A DNA stretch of 64,000 nt, taken from contig NZ_CP012382.1 of NCBI RefSeq assembly GCF_001267885.1, forward strand, positions 6,063,001 to 6,127,000. The letters run 5' to 3'. The DNA is from Streptomyces ambofaciens ATCC 23877 (GTDB taxonomy: Bacteria; Actinomycetota; Actinomycetes; Streptomycetales; Streptomycetaceae). Numbering within the stretch: the first letter of the stretch is position 1; each line of letters begins with the position of its first letter. A program made the position numbers and the translations under genes. Of the stretch, positions 40,217 to 63,966 are shown one piece after another. The notes beneath the pieces were generated by a model. That model ran no database searches. It saw nothing but the letters and a program-made list of their open reading frames with translations, and was not told where the DNA came from.

Positions 40217-41433
40217 CGCCACACCGCCCCCTCGCCGACACCCGTACCGTCCTGCGACGCCCTCCGCAGCACGCGAAGCCGCCGCGCCTCGGCCACCCCG
40301 GAACAGCCCGCCAGCCCGAGGGCGTCGCGGAACTCCTCCGCCAGCAGCCCGAGCACCCCGCGGGCGCCCTCCGCCCCGCCGGTGGCCAGCCCCCACAGCA
40401 GCGGGCGCCCGACGAGCACGCCGCTCGCCCCCGAGGCCAGCGCCTTCAGCACGTCGGTGCCGCTGCGGACGCCGCTGTCCAGCAGCACCTCGCACCGCCC
40501 GGCCACCGCGGCGCACACCGCCTCCAGCACGTCGGCGCTCGCCACCGCGCCGTCCAGCTGCCGTCCGCCGTGGTTGGAGACCACCACGGCATCCGCCCCG
40601 GCCTCGGCCGCCCGCACCGCGTCCGCCGGGTCGAGCAGCCCCTTGACGATCAGCGGCAGCCGGGTGCGCCGCCGCAACTCCTCCAGGTCCGCCCAGCTCA
40701 GCGACGGGTCGAACGCCGTGCTCGTGTGCGCCGCCAGCGCCGAACCGCCCGGACTCGCCCGGTGCGCCTCGGACGCCGTACCCGTCGTGAAGTTCGCGGC
40801 CACGACGCCGTCCGGCAGCGCGAAGCCGTTGCTCATGTCCCGCAGCCTGCGGCCCATCCACGGCACGTCCACCGTCAGCATCACGGCGGCGCACCCGGCC
40901 GCCTCGGCCCTGCGCACCAGGTCGAAGGAGAGGGCACGGTCCCGCAGCCAGTACAACTGGAACCAGGTGGTCGCCCCGACCGCCGCCACCTGCTCCAGCG
41001 GGAAGCTGCTCAGGGTCCCTACGGTGAAGGGGACACCCGCCGCCTTCGCGGCGGCCGCCGCGGCGAGCTCCCCCTGCGGGTGCACCAGTTTCTGGTACCC
41101 GATCGGCGCGGTGGCCACCGGCATGGCCACCTGCCGCGACAGCAGCGTCGTGGCGGCGCTGCACGCCGACACGTCCCGCAGCGCCCGCGGCACGACCCGG
41201 ATCCGGTCCAGGGCGGCGCGGTTGTCGGCGAGCGTGCGCTCCGACCCGCTGCCTCCCGCCACGAAGTCCCGTACGGCGTCCGGGAGTACGGCGGCGGCGG
41301 CGCGCTCGACGTCGTCCAGGCGCAACGGCACACCGGCCGGCCCGCCACCCCTGCCACCCGTGCCGTCCGCATCGCCCGCGGCGCCCGCGGCGCTCACGGA
41401 CCGCGCGGCGGGTGCGAGGCTCTGGGCCGTCAC
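40213..41433 (-). CDS. hmo: 4-Hydroxymandelate oxidase Hmo
   Basis: 406 aa FMN-dependent alpha-hydroxy-acid oxidase that converts 4-hydroxymandelate to 4-hydroxyphenylglyoxylate. Family motifs are present: PVATAPIGYQKLVHP, FQLYWLRD, IVKGLLDPADA and SNHGGRQLDG, with the probable catalytic His at H288, then GGVRSG-like DSGVRSGTDVLKAL. About 35 N-terminal residues are disordered and Gly/Ala-rich. Start GTG 41433 overlaps the hmaS stop (GTGA), so translation is coupled on both sides within the hmaS-hmo-hpgT unit. Confidence 0.93.
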   Translation of the reverse strand: MTAQSLAPAARSVSAAGAAGDADGTGGRGGGPAGVPLRLDDVERAAAAVLPDAVRDFVAGGSGSERTLADNRAALDRIRVVPRALRDVSACSAATTLLSRQVAMPVATAPIGYQKLVHPQGELAAAAAAKAAGVPFTVGTLSSFPLEQVAAVGATTWFQLYWLRDRALSFDLVRRAEAAGCAAVMLTVDVPWMGRRLRDMSNGFALPDGVVAANFTTGTASEAHRASPGGSALAAHTSTAFDPSLSWADLEELRRRTRLPLIVKGLLDPADAVRAAEAGADAVVVSNHGGRQLDGAVASADVLEAVCAAVAGRCEVLLDSGVRSGTDVLKALASGASGVLVGRPLLWGLATGGAEGARGVLGLLAEEFRDALGLAGCSGVAEARRLRVLRRASQDGTGVGEGAVWR

Positions 41434-42587
41434 CTGGACCAGCCGTTCTCCCGATGCCGTTCCAGCTCCACGGCCTCGTACAGCGCCTTGATGTTGGACG
41501 AACCGAACGTCTCCGCGCCGAGCCGCTCGATGACCTCGAAGAACAGGGTCCGCCGCGAGTGCGTCGAGCGCGTGAAGATCTGGAACAGCTGGCCGCCGTG
41601 GTCCTCGTCGACGAGGATGTTCAGCTCACCCAGCTCGGCGAGGTCGTGCTTGCGCAACTGCACCCGCTGCCCGAGCAGTTCGTAGTAGGTCGCGGGAGTG
41701 GTGAGGAACTCCACCCCGGACCCGCCCAGGGTGCGGACCGAACGGGCGGCGTCATCGCTGGAGAAGGCGATGTGCTGGACGCCCGGACCGTCGTGGTTCT
41801 TGAGGAACTCGTCGATCTGACCGGCATCGGCCACCGGGTCCGGCTGGATGACGGTGAAGGTGATGTCGCCGGACCGGCTCTGCACCACCTTCGACAGCAT
41901 CGCCTGGGTGCCCACGACGATGCGCTCCTCGAAGATCTCCCGGAAACCCAGAGCCTGCCGGTAGAACGCGATGGTGTCGTCCAGCTCACCGATGTTCACG
42001 CACACGGCGAAGTGATCGACCTCGACGAGCCCCGGGAGGTCCGCCGAGGACCGGCTCCCGCCGGCGTACGGCCCGTCCGCCTCGGCGTCGGCCGGCACGA
42101 AGCCCTCCGGGAGCCCCGAGGGGTCCTCCTCGGCCCGCTGCACGAGGGAGTGCACGACGTCGCCGAAGCCCGACACCGTCGCGGTGACGACCACGCCGGG
42201 ACCCTCGTGGCGCACCGGCTCCGCAAGAGGCCGGGCACCGTTGCGCACGGCGTGGTCGAAGACCGCCGCCACGTCCGGAGCCCGCAGGGCGATGCGGGCC
42301 ACGCCGTCCCCGTGCGAGTGGACGTAGGCGGCGGCCGGGTGCTCGTCAGAGGTGCTCTCCGTCAGTACCAGGAGAATCCGGCCCTGGCGCAGGGCGACAC
42401 TGCGGAAGCCCTCCGCGGCGGAGCCGGCGGTACCGACGACGGTGAAGCCGTAACCGCCGGTCCAGTCGGCGACCTTGCGGTCGAGGTCCTCGACGTAGAG
42501 TTCCACGTGGTCCAGCCGGAGATCTTCGACGGGCGCGTCGTCGCGCGGCGCGTCCTCGTGAAGGCCGGTGTTCGGGGCATGGGTCAT
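41430..42587 (-). CDS. hmaS: 4-Hydroxymandelate synthase HmaS
   Basis: 385 aa Fe(II) dioxygenase of the vicinal oxygen chelate fold, related to 4-hydroxyphenylpyruvate dioxygenase. It decarboxylates and oxidises 4-hydroxyphenylpyruvate to 4-hydroxymandelate. Iron ligands are expected in DHFAVCV (His), VQHIAFSS (His) and LFFEVIER (Glu), all present and in the right order. HmaS and HPPD are hard to tell apart by eye; the linkage to hmo and hpgT decides for HmaS. ATG 42587 has AGGAA about 8 bases upstream. Confidence 0.92.
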   Translation of the reverse strand: MTHAPNTGLHEDAPRDDAPVEDLRLDHVELYVEDLDRKVADWTGGYGFTVVGTAGSAAEGFRSVALRQGRILLVLTESTSDEHPAAAYVHSHGDGVARIALRAPDVAAVFDHAVRNGARPLAEPVRHEGPGVVVTATVSGFGDVVHSLVQRAEEDPSGLPEGFVPADAEADGPYAGGSRSSADLPGLVEVDHFAVCVNIGELDDTIAFYRQALGFREIFEERIVVGTQAMLSKVVQSRSGDITFTVIQPDPVADAGQIDEFLKNHDGPGVQHIAFSSDDAARSVRTLGGSGVEFLTTPATYYELLGQRVQLRKHDLAELGELNILVDEDHGGQLFQIFTRSTHSRRTLFFEVIERLGAETFGSSNIKALYEAVELERHRENGWSR

Positions 42588-42705
42588 AGCGACGGAATTC
42601 CTGTTCTTCCGGTACGGAGCGGGCAGGAGGCGCGGGTCGTCGGAGCGCGTCGACGACGCCGGGCCGGAGACGGGCAGGCCCGGGCGGGGCCGTACCCGGG
42701 CAGGG

Positions 42706-43647
42706 TCAGTCGGACATCGCGACCAGGATCCGTCGCGGCCCGGTGAACGGACGCCGGCCGTGCGCCACCAGCACGTTGTCGATCAGCAGGAGGTCCCCGG
42801 TGCGCCAGTCGACGTCCACGGCGGCCTCGAGCCCCTTGTCGCGCACCTCGATCACGTACTCGGCCGGGATCGGGCTCCCGTCCGCGAACCGGACGGACTG
42901 CGGGAGCTCCCCCTCGGGCAGGATCTGGGCGAGCTCGGCGGCCATGTCGTCACCGAGCGCGGCCGGATGCCACTGGTCGGACTGGTTGAACCACACCTCC
43001 GCCCCCGTCACCGGGTGGCGCACCGTGGACGGCCGCACCTGCGTCACCCGCAGACCACCGTCGGGCAGCCACTCCCACTCGGCCTCCGTGCCCTTGAGGA
43101 AGACCTCGACGTCGGCCCGGTCGTCGGTCTCGAAGGTGTCCTGCCAGCTCTTGCCGAGCCCGGCCCCGCCATGCAGGTTCTGCGTGTAGCGCACACCCCC
43201 GGCGAACGCCTCGCGGACCTCGGGCGCCAGCGACTCCAGCCAGGTCACCCCGTCCACGACCGGCGTGGCGCCGCCGGTGGTGGGCTCGTGCGCGGCGAAG
43301 AAGAGCAGCCGCGACGGCCAGGCGTACGCGTACGACAGCTCGTTGTGCATGGAGATCGTCAGCTCCGACGGGTATTCCGTCGAGGTGTACACATTGCTCC
43401 CCACCTTGCTGCGCGGCGAGTTGCCGTGCACGTAGGCGAGCCGGTTGGGCAGCAGGGGATCCATCACCGAATCCAGGGTGCCGTCGTCCACCCGGAAGCC
43501 GCGGAACACCAGAGCCTTCTCGCGGATGAGCATCTCGCTGATCCGCTCCCTGTCACTCACGAATTCGGCGAGACCCGCGGGTGTCGCCGCGACACCCGCG
43601 CTCTCCGGGGTGATCTCCAGCGGCCGCCAGTCGTGCTGTTGACTCAT
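42706..43647 (-). CDS. Fe(II)/2-oxoglutarate oxygenase, SyrP/AsnO-like (likely beta-hydroxylase of a peptide residue)
   Basis: 313 aa of the TauD/clavaminate-synthase-like family. The metal triad is H101 and E103 in MHNELSYA and H296 in VAHGRRPF, and the 2-oxoglutarate arginine is in the GPRR that follows. HXE rather than HXD is shared with AsnO. The family in NRPS clusters hydroxylates free Asn (AsnO) or carrier-bound Asp (SyrP). NRPS-C here has an Asp-type pocket and no Asn pocket, so 3-hydroxy-Asp is the best guess. Hydroxylation of another residue (X, Tyr, Val) is not excluded. Same strand as the flanking genes, with gaps of 118 and 78 bp. Confidence 0.8.
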   Translation of the reverse strand: MSQQHDWRPLEITPESAGVAATPAGLAEFVSDRERISEMLIREKALVFRGFRVDDGTLDSVMDPLLPNRLAYVHGNSPRSKVGSNVYTSTEYPSELTISMHNELSYAYAWPSRLLFFAAHEPTTGGATPVVDGVTWLESLAPEVREAFAGGVRYTQNLHGGAGLGKSWQDTFETDDRADVEVFLKGTEAEWEWLPDGGLRVTQVRPSTVRHPVTGAEVWFNQSDQWHPAALGDDMAAELAQILPEGELPQSVRFADGSPIPAEYVIEVRDKGLEAAVDVDWRTGDLLLIDNVLVAHGRRPFTGPRRILVAMSD

Positions 43648-43725
43648 CAGTTCTCGATTCAGGGATTCGCCCGCGCGCGATAAGCCACACGGGTCGGCTG
43701 GATAGGGAATCGGAAGTGCCGGTTC

Positions 43726-44550
43726 TCAATGCGCCGGAATGTCGGGGACCTGACGGAAGAACTCCACGACGCTCTTGTTCACGGCGTCCGGATCCTCCAG
43801 GTACCCGAAGTGACCGCACCCGGGGATCTCCTCGAACGAGGCCCCCGGAATCGCCTCGGCGACCTCCCGCCCCAGTCCCGGAGGCGTCACCAAGTCGTCC
43901 TGGAATGCGATGACATGACAAGGCACGGTGATCGCCCGGTAGGCGTCGAGGCGCGCCGGCACGGGATCGAGCGTCATGTGGACACGCTCCCCGGGACCGG
44001 AGCCGGACGTGGCCTCCAGGACGTCCAGCCAGTCACTGACGGCGGCGTCGTCCGAGAGACTGCGCGGGGAGAGGTTCCGCATGGCCTGGACCACCGCGTC
44101 GAACCGCGCGGGCAGCGTCGTCCCCGAGTCGTAGAGCTCGATCTCCGCCGCCGTCAGCGCCCGCCGCATGGCGTCCACCCGGCCCCTGGTGGCCATCAGA
44201 ACCGCCTGCCGCACCAGTTCCGGCCGGGCCAGAGCCAGCTCCTGCACCACGTACGCCCCCATGGACGTACCCACCAGGCGGCACGCGCCGAGCCCGAGGT
44301 GTTCGATCAGGCCCGCGAGGTCACGCACGAGGTCGTGCACCGTGAACCCCTCGGCGCAGACATCGGTCGGCGGTATCCCGCGGTTGTCGTACGTGATGAC
44401 CCGGTGACCCGCGTCCGTCAGAGCCGGCACCTGGTGCAGGTGCCAGGCACGGCCGGAGGCTCCGGAGCCCATCACCAGGACGACGGGCTCACCGGCGCCA
44501 CCGGAGTCGTCGTAGTTCAGGTTGATTCCGTTGACGGACACGAGGGGCAT
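43726..44550 (-). CDS. Alpha/beta hydrolase (possible stand-alone thioesterase or peptidase)
   Basis: 274 aa. The nucleophile elbow GTSMG carries S96, with an acid near D222 in the QDDLVTPPG segment and His in GCGHFGY near residue 250. An HG-like oxyanion region (VMGSGASG) is near residue 27. The pattern is nearer to the proline-iminopeptidase/haloperoxidase group than to type II thioesterases (which usually have GHSMGA). A similar hydrolase accompanies several lipodepsipeptide clusters, but its function there is not settled as far as I know. It is the first gene after NRPS-C (63-bp gap) on the same strand. It could release stalled or finished chains; no thioesterase domain is visible in the three NRPS genes. 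Confidence 0.75.
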   Translation of the reverse strand: MPLVSVNGINLNYDDSGGAGEPVVLVMGSGASGRAWHLHQVPALTDAGHRVITYDNRGIPPTDVCAEGFTVHDLVRDLAGLIEHLGLGACRLVGTSMGAYVVQELALARPELVRQAVLMATRGRVDAMRRALTAAEIELYDSGTTLPARFDAVVQAMRNLSPRSLSDDAAVSDWLDVLEATSGSGPGERVHMTLDPVPARLDAYRAITVPCHVIAFQDDLVTPPGLGREVAEAIPGASFEEIPGCGHFGYLEDPDAVNKSVVEFFRQVPDIPAH

Positions 44551-44613
44551 GGGGTGTTCCTCCGGCGTGGGGCAGTGGTTTCGATGGCGTCCGGGCTGCG
44601 GTGTCGACGGGGC

Positions 44614-60480
<15,867 letters not shown>

Positions 60481-60743
60481 CTCTCCCACTCGGACCGCAC
60501 TTTGTCACCGTGGCCAGCGCCGCAAAATAAGGCTGGCAGCAATATCAGCCAGCAACCTATTCGCCGGAGTGGGTGGTCTGTCAAGGAAAATGCGACGCCC
60601 TTAACCCACGCCTTAAACACGGCTGTCGCGTCACGGTTTCCAATGAGTGGTGTTCAACTCCACCCTTAAACAGGAGGGCTAGCGGCGGTGTGACTGCGGG
60701 CCGGTGCTAGGGTCACGGCACTTGCGATGGAGCTGGAGGCGTA
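60481..60743. promoter_or_regulatory. Divergent upstream region of NRPS-C and the YcgG-like gene
   Basis: 263 bp, the most AT-rich stretch near the right end, with no gene. TAGGGT at 60708-60713 is a plausible -10 box for the YcgG-like gene (start 60744, GGAGG at 60734-60738); its -35 region is poor. The NRPS-C promoter must lie here too but is not obvious. Confidence 0.45.
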
Positions 60744-61403
60744 ATGGCACATCATGAGTTGAGGGAGGAATTCATCACCTGGCTGGGCGGGGATTCCTTC
60801 ACCTGCCTGGGAGCGCGTTCCGCTCTGCGACAGGACACCCTTGTCGTGCGGTTCTACGATGAGTTGGGCGGGGCCGAGGCCACTGCTCTCCTCCATCGGG
60901 ACCTGGTCGCGTTCGCTGAGGAACAACTCACCGGGGAAAACGAATTCGCTTCGTTCGTGGCGATATTCCTGGGTCCCCGGATGCATGGCGAAGAGGAATT
61001 CGAAAAGCTGCTCTGGGAGCAGTTGGGGCACCTGCATCGACTGGATGCCAAAACCCATGAATGGAGCTCCGGGTACTCCAGTGACACAGAGTCGCCCGAA
61101 TTCGCCTTCAGTGTGGCCGGGCATCCGTTCTTCGTGGCCGGTCTGGGCCCTGAAGCCTCTCGGATTTCCCGGCGCTTCTCACATCCGGCCCTCGTGTTCA
61201 ATTCGCACGAGCAGTTCGCCCGGCTGAAGGCGCAGGGGACGTACTACGGCCTGCAGCGCAGGATCCGCGAACGTGAGGTACGGCTGCAGGGGAGCGTCAA
61301 CCCCATGCTGTCCGACCACGGTCAGTCCTCCGAGGCCCGTCAGTACGCGGGGCGCGCCGTGCCGGCGGACTGGCGGTGCCCGTTCTCCGCGGAGGGCTCC
61401 TGA
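60744..61403 (+). CDS. YqcI/YcgG family protein (GntA-type putative heme-dependent N-oxygenase)
   Basis: 219 aa. Two family landmarks are visible: F19-T20-C21 near the N terminus (usually F-P-C) and W210-R-C-P-F214 at the C terminus, with the conserved centre HPFFVAGLGPEASRISRRF, LVFNSHEQF and LQGSVNPML. From the literature as I recall it, this family includes GntA of guanitoxin biosynthesis, a heme enzyme that N-hydroxylates a guanidine, and relatives that oxidise lysine to 6-nitronorleucine in the hormaomycin and belactosin pathways. No transmembrane segment or signal peptide is seen, so it is cytoplasmic. ATG 60744 is preceded by GGAGG at good spacing. It is divergent from NRPS-C. By analogy it may oxidise an amino or guanidino group of a precursor, perhaps residue X of NRPS-C module 1. 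That link is inference. Confidence 0.78.
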   Translation: MAHHELREEFITWLGGDSFTCLGARSALRQDTLVVRFYDELGGAEATALLHRDLVAFAEEQLTGENEFASFVAIFLGPRMHGEEEFEKLLWEQLGHLHRLDAKTHEWSSGYSSDTESPEFAFSVAGHPFFVAGLGPEASRISRRFSHPALVFNSHEQFARLKAQGTYYGLQRRIREREVRLQGSVNPMLSDHGQSSEARQYAGRAVPADWRCPFSAEGS

Positions 61404-61406
61404 GCC

Positions 61407-61462
61407 GAGCGGCCGAGCGGCCGAGCGGCCATGTGGCCAAGAGGCCGAGCGGCCAAGCGGCC
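61407..61462. repeat. Octamer tandem repeat, GAGCGGCC-type
   Basis: Seven consecutive 8-bp units: four exact GAGCGGCC (61407, 61415, 61423, 61447), plus ATGTGGCC, AAGAGGCC and AAGCGGCC. It begins 4 bp after the stop of the YcgG-like gene. It is non-coding as far as can be seen and likely arose by slippage. Confidence 0.85.
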
Positions 61463-61586
61463 GAGCCCTGTTCGCGGTGACACGGAATAGGGGTGAACGG
61501 CTGATTCCTTTCGCCGCGACGCGGCGTCCGGCGTCAGGCGTCCTGCGTCCGGAACAGTTCCGGGACGACCAGTGATGTGCCGTGTC

Positions 61587-61624
61587 CGCACCGGCTGTTC
61601 GCGATGTCCGGAACAGCCGGTGCG
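61587..61624. terminator. Bidirectional terminator between YcgG-like gene and response regulator
   Basis: Perfect 14-bp inverted repeat (61587-61600 and 61611-61624) with a 10-base loop, 13 bp from the response regulator stop. The two flanking genes converge here. The rest of 61463-61586 holds nothing recognisable. Confidence 0.75.
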
Positions 61625-61636
61625 CGGTGTCCGGAA

Positions 61637-62296
61637 TCAGTCGACGCTTTCGATCAGTCCCGCCTCATAGGCGATGATGGCCGCCTGAACACGGTTGCCG
61701 ACGGCCAGCCTCGTGAGGATGGAACTGACATGAGTCTTGACTGTGCCTTCGACGAGGCGCAGCCGACGGGCGATCTGGGCGTTCGACAGCCCTTCCCCGA
61801 GCAGTGTCAGCACCTCCCGCTCCCGGGCACTGAGGCGGTCGACCCGCTCGCGTGCGGCGGAGCCCCGTGCCATCCGGGCCGTGGGCAGTCCGCGGATCAC
61901 CCGGTGCGCCGCCTCGGGAGAGAGATACGCGGCCCCGTCGGCGACGGCGTGCACCCCCGCGATGAGGTCGCGCGGGTCTCCCGACTTCAGCAGGAACCCA
62001 CTGGCGCCTTCGCCCAGGGCACGCGCGATGTAGTCGTCGTTGCTGAACGTCGTGAAAATGATCACGGCCGTGCCCGCGTCGGACTTCAGGATCTCGGAAG
62101 CGGCGTCGAGTCCGTCGAGCTGCGGCATCTGCACGTCCAGGAGTGCCACGTCCGGCCGGTGCCGGCGCACCAGTTCCACGGCCTCCCGGCCGGTGGACGC
62201 CTCGGCCACCACCTCGATCTCCGGATCGGCCGACAGGATCGCCCGGGCCCCCGCGCGCATCATCGTCTCGTCGTCGGCGATCAGAACCCGAATCAC
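61637..62296 (-). CDS. NarL/FixJ-type response regulator
   Basis: 219 aa. The receiver domain (residues 1-120) has D8/D9, phospho-acceptor D54, T82/T83 and K104. A LuxR-type helix-turn-helix lies at about 155-215 (LSAREREVLTLLGEGLSNAQIARRL, then VKTHVSSILTRL). GTG 62296 is chosen because the conserved receiver strand VIRVLIADDE begins there and GGGGAA is just upstream; the open frame extends 57 codons further with no homology. Divergent from the sensor kinase with a 59-bp gap, so the pair is likely co-regulated. A role in controlling the NRPS cluster or export is possible but is not shown by the sequence. Confidence 0.93.
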   Translation of the reverse strand: MIRVLIADDETMMRAGARAILSADPEIEVVAEASTGREAVELVRRHRPDVALLDVQMPQLDGLDAASEILKSDAGTAVIIFTTFSNDDYIARALGEGASGFLLKSGDPRDLIAGVHAVADGAAYLSPEAAHRVIRGLPTARMARGSAARERVDRLSAREREVLTLLGEGLSNAQIARRLRLVEGTVKTHVSSILTRLAVGNRVQAAIIAYEAGLIESVD

Positions 62297-62355
62297 ACGT
62301 TCCCCATTTCTTCCGCCGGGGCTGTCGCCGCACCGGCGTGCTGTCAGGACTCCCG

Positions 62356-63966
62356 ATGAAAAGCCGCTGGAAGTCCTGGGATCCTGCTCGGACCAGTCGA
62401 TCCCGCATCCTTGTCGAGCGTGCCCGGCAACGCAAGGTCGTCCGAAGTGCCGTGCTCTGGGCGGCACTCGCCGTCCCCGCGCTGCTCGACTCGCCCGGCG
62501 ACGCCGATCCCCGGTCCCTGTGGTGGCGGCTGGCCGGCGTCCTGCTGCTCGTACCCGTCGTCGTGCTCCGGGCCACGCGGCTGTCGCTGGCCTGCGGGAC
62601 CACCGCGGTCCTGAGTCTCGTCAGCCCCTGGTTCGCGCCCAGCCTGTTCGTCATGGGCTACCTGGCCGGCCGGCGCGGCGACGCGCGAGGGCGTCCCGTC
62701 GACACGGCGGTGGCCGTCACGGCGGTGCTGACGACCCTGGGCGTCCTGGGGCTCAGGGCGGGCCACCTCACCACCTGGCTGAACAGCGTCCCGTTGCTGG
62801 TGGGCGCCGTGACCGCGTGGCTGGCCGGCCGGCACCGCCACCAGCGCCGCGAACTCGAACTCGCCGGCTGGCAGCGGGCCCGGCACCTCGAGCGGGAGTA
62901 CGAGCTCGCCGCCGACCGGGCCAGGACCCGGGAACGCGCCCGCATCGCCCAGGACATGCACGACCAGCTCGGGCACGACCTCACCCTCATCGCCATGCAG
63001 GCCGCCGCCCTGGAGGTCGCCCCCGACCTGGACGCGTCCGTGCGGGCCACGGCGAAGCAGCTGCGCGGCAACGCGGGGCAGGCCGTGAGCAGGCTCAGCG
63101 ACATCATCGGAGTGCTGCGCGTGGACACGGCGCAGGAACCGACGACACCGCGCGAGGACCTCATGACGACGGTGGACCGTGCGCGGACCGCGGGGATGCT
63201 GATCGACCTGCGGCGGATCGGCCTCGACGTCACGGCCCCGGCCGCGGTCGAGGAAGCGGTGCGGCGGGTGGTCCAGGAGTCGCTCACCAACGCCGCCAAG
63301 CACGCCCCCGGCGAGGAGGTGCGGATCCGGATCGACCGCCTGACGGACCACACGGTCGTCACCGTCACCAACGGCATCTCCGACGGCCCGTCCGAGCCGG
63401 CCGTCGGCAACGGCACGGGACTGGTCGGTCTCTCCGAGCGGGTCCAGGTGCTCGGCGGGACGCTCACCGCCCGGCTCCGCGAGGACGGCGTGTTCGAGGT
63501 CACGGCCCGCGTGCCGCACTCCGGGGAGCTGTACGGGGCCGGCGCCGCCGGTCCCCGGGGCCCGCTCGGTGTTCCGCTCACCGTCACGGCCCAGCGGGAC
63601 GCCGAGCAGCGGGTCCGCCGCAGCCTCGTGACGATGCTGGCGGTGCCCGTGGTGGCCGTCGCCGTCGTGTGCGTGATGATGGTCGTCTACTTCTCGAACG
63701 CGTTCGACAGCAGCGCGACGCTGGACGCCTCCACCTACCGCGGGCTGGCGCGGGGCGAGCGATGGCAGGACCTGCGGACGGTGCTGCCCGCGGAGCAGGT
63801 GCCCGCGGAGTGGCACGCGGGCTCCCCGCCGGCGCCCGAGCGCGCCGTGTGCCGGTACTACCGGGCCGAGGGCGGTGGCCTCTTCTCGATGGAGGCGGGC
63901 GTGTACCGGCTGTGCTTCGTCGACGGACGGCTGGCGGCCAAGGACGTGCTGTCCGACGAGCGGTAG
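62356..63966 (+). CDS. Sensor histidine kinase (NarL-partner type) with an extra C-terminal membrane/extracytoplasmic domain
   Basis: 536 aa. The N-terminal third has four to five membrane helices (about residues 35-155). A DHp domain follows with phospho-acceptor H202 in QDMHDQLGHD. The HATPase region includes ESLTNAAKHA and GTGLVGLSERV, ending near residue 390. Unusually, another membrane helix follows (MLAVPVVAVAVVCVMMVVYF, about 428-447) and then a domain of about 90 residues, with Cys in VCRYYRAEG and RLCFVDG, predicted outside the membrane. ATG 62356 is 8 bases after AGGA. The window ends 34 bp after the stop, so what lies downstream is unknown. Confidence 0.9.
   Translation: MKSRWKSWDPARTSRSRILVERARQRKVVRSAVLWAALAVPALLDSPGDADPRSLWWRLAGVLLLVPVVVLRATRLSLACGTTAVLSLVSPWFAPSLFVMGYLAGRRGDARGRPVDTAVAVTAVLTTLGVLGLRAGHLTTWLNSVPLLVGAVTAWLAGRHRHQRRELELAGWQRARHLEREYELAADRARTRERARIAQDMHDQLGHDLTLIAMQAAALEVAPDLDASVRATAKQLRGNAGQAVSRLSDIIGVLRVDTAQEPTTPREDLMTTVDRARTAGMLIDLRRIGLDVTAPAAVEEAVRRVVQESLTNAAKHAPGEEVRIRIDRLTDHTVVTVTNGISDGPSEPAVGNGTGLVGLSERVQVLGGTLTARLREDGVFEVTARVPHSGELYGAGAAGPRGPLGVPLTVTAQRDAEQRVRRSLVTMLAVPVVAVAVVCVMMVVYFSNAFDSSATLDASTYRGLARGERWQDLRTVLPAEQVPAEWHAGSPPAPERAVCRYYRAEGGGLFSMEAGVYRLCFVDGRLAAKDVLSDER

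Noticed and set aside
38870..41164. HpgT read as a 764-aa protein from an upstream start
   Set aside because: The first 316 residues are an alternative frame of hmo. HpgT homology begins only after GTG 40216, which overlaps the hmo stop.
37415..41491. 1358-aa plus-strand open frame
   Set aside because: Runs antisense to pdh, hpgT and hmo, all of which have clear family motifs on the minus strand.
60532..60553. Short inverted repeat (6-bp arms) upstream of NRPS-C
   Set aside because: Arms too short to call an operator; expected by chance in such a region.
61637..62467. Response regulator read as 276 aa from 62467
   Set aside because: The first 57 residues overlap the divergent kinase gene start and show no homology. 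The receiver fold starts at GTG 62296.
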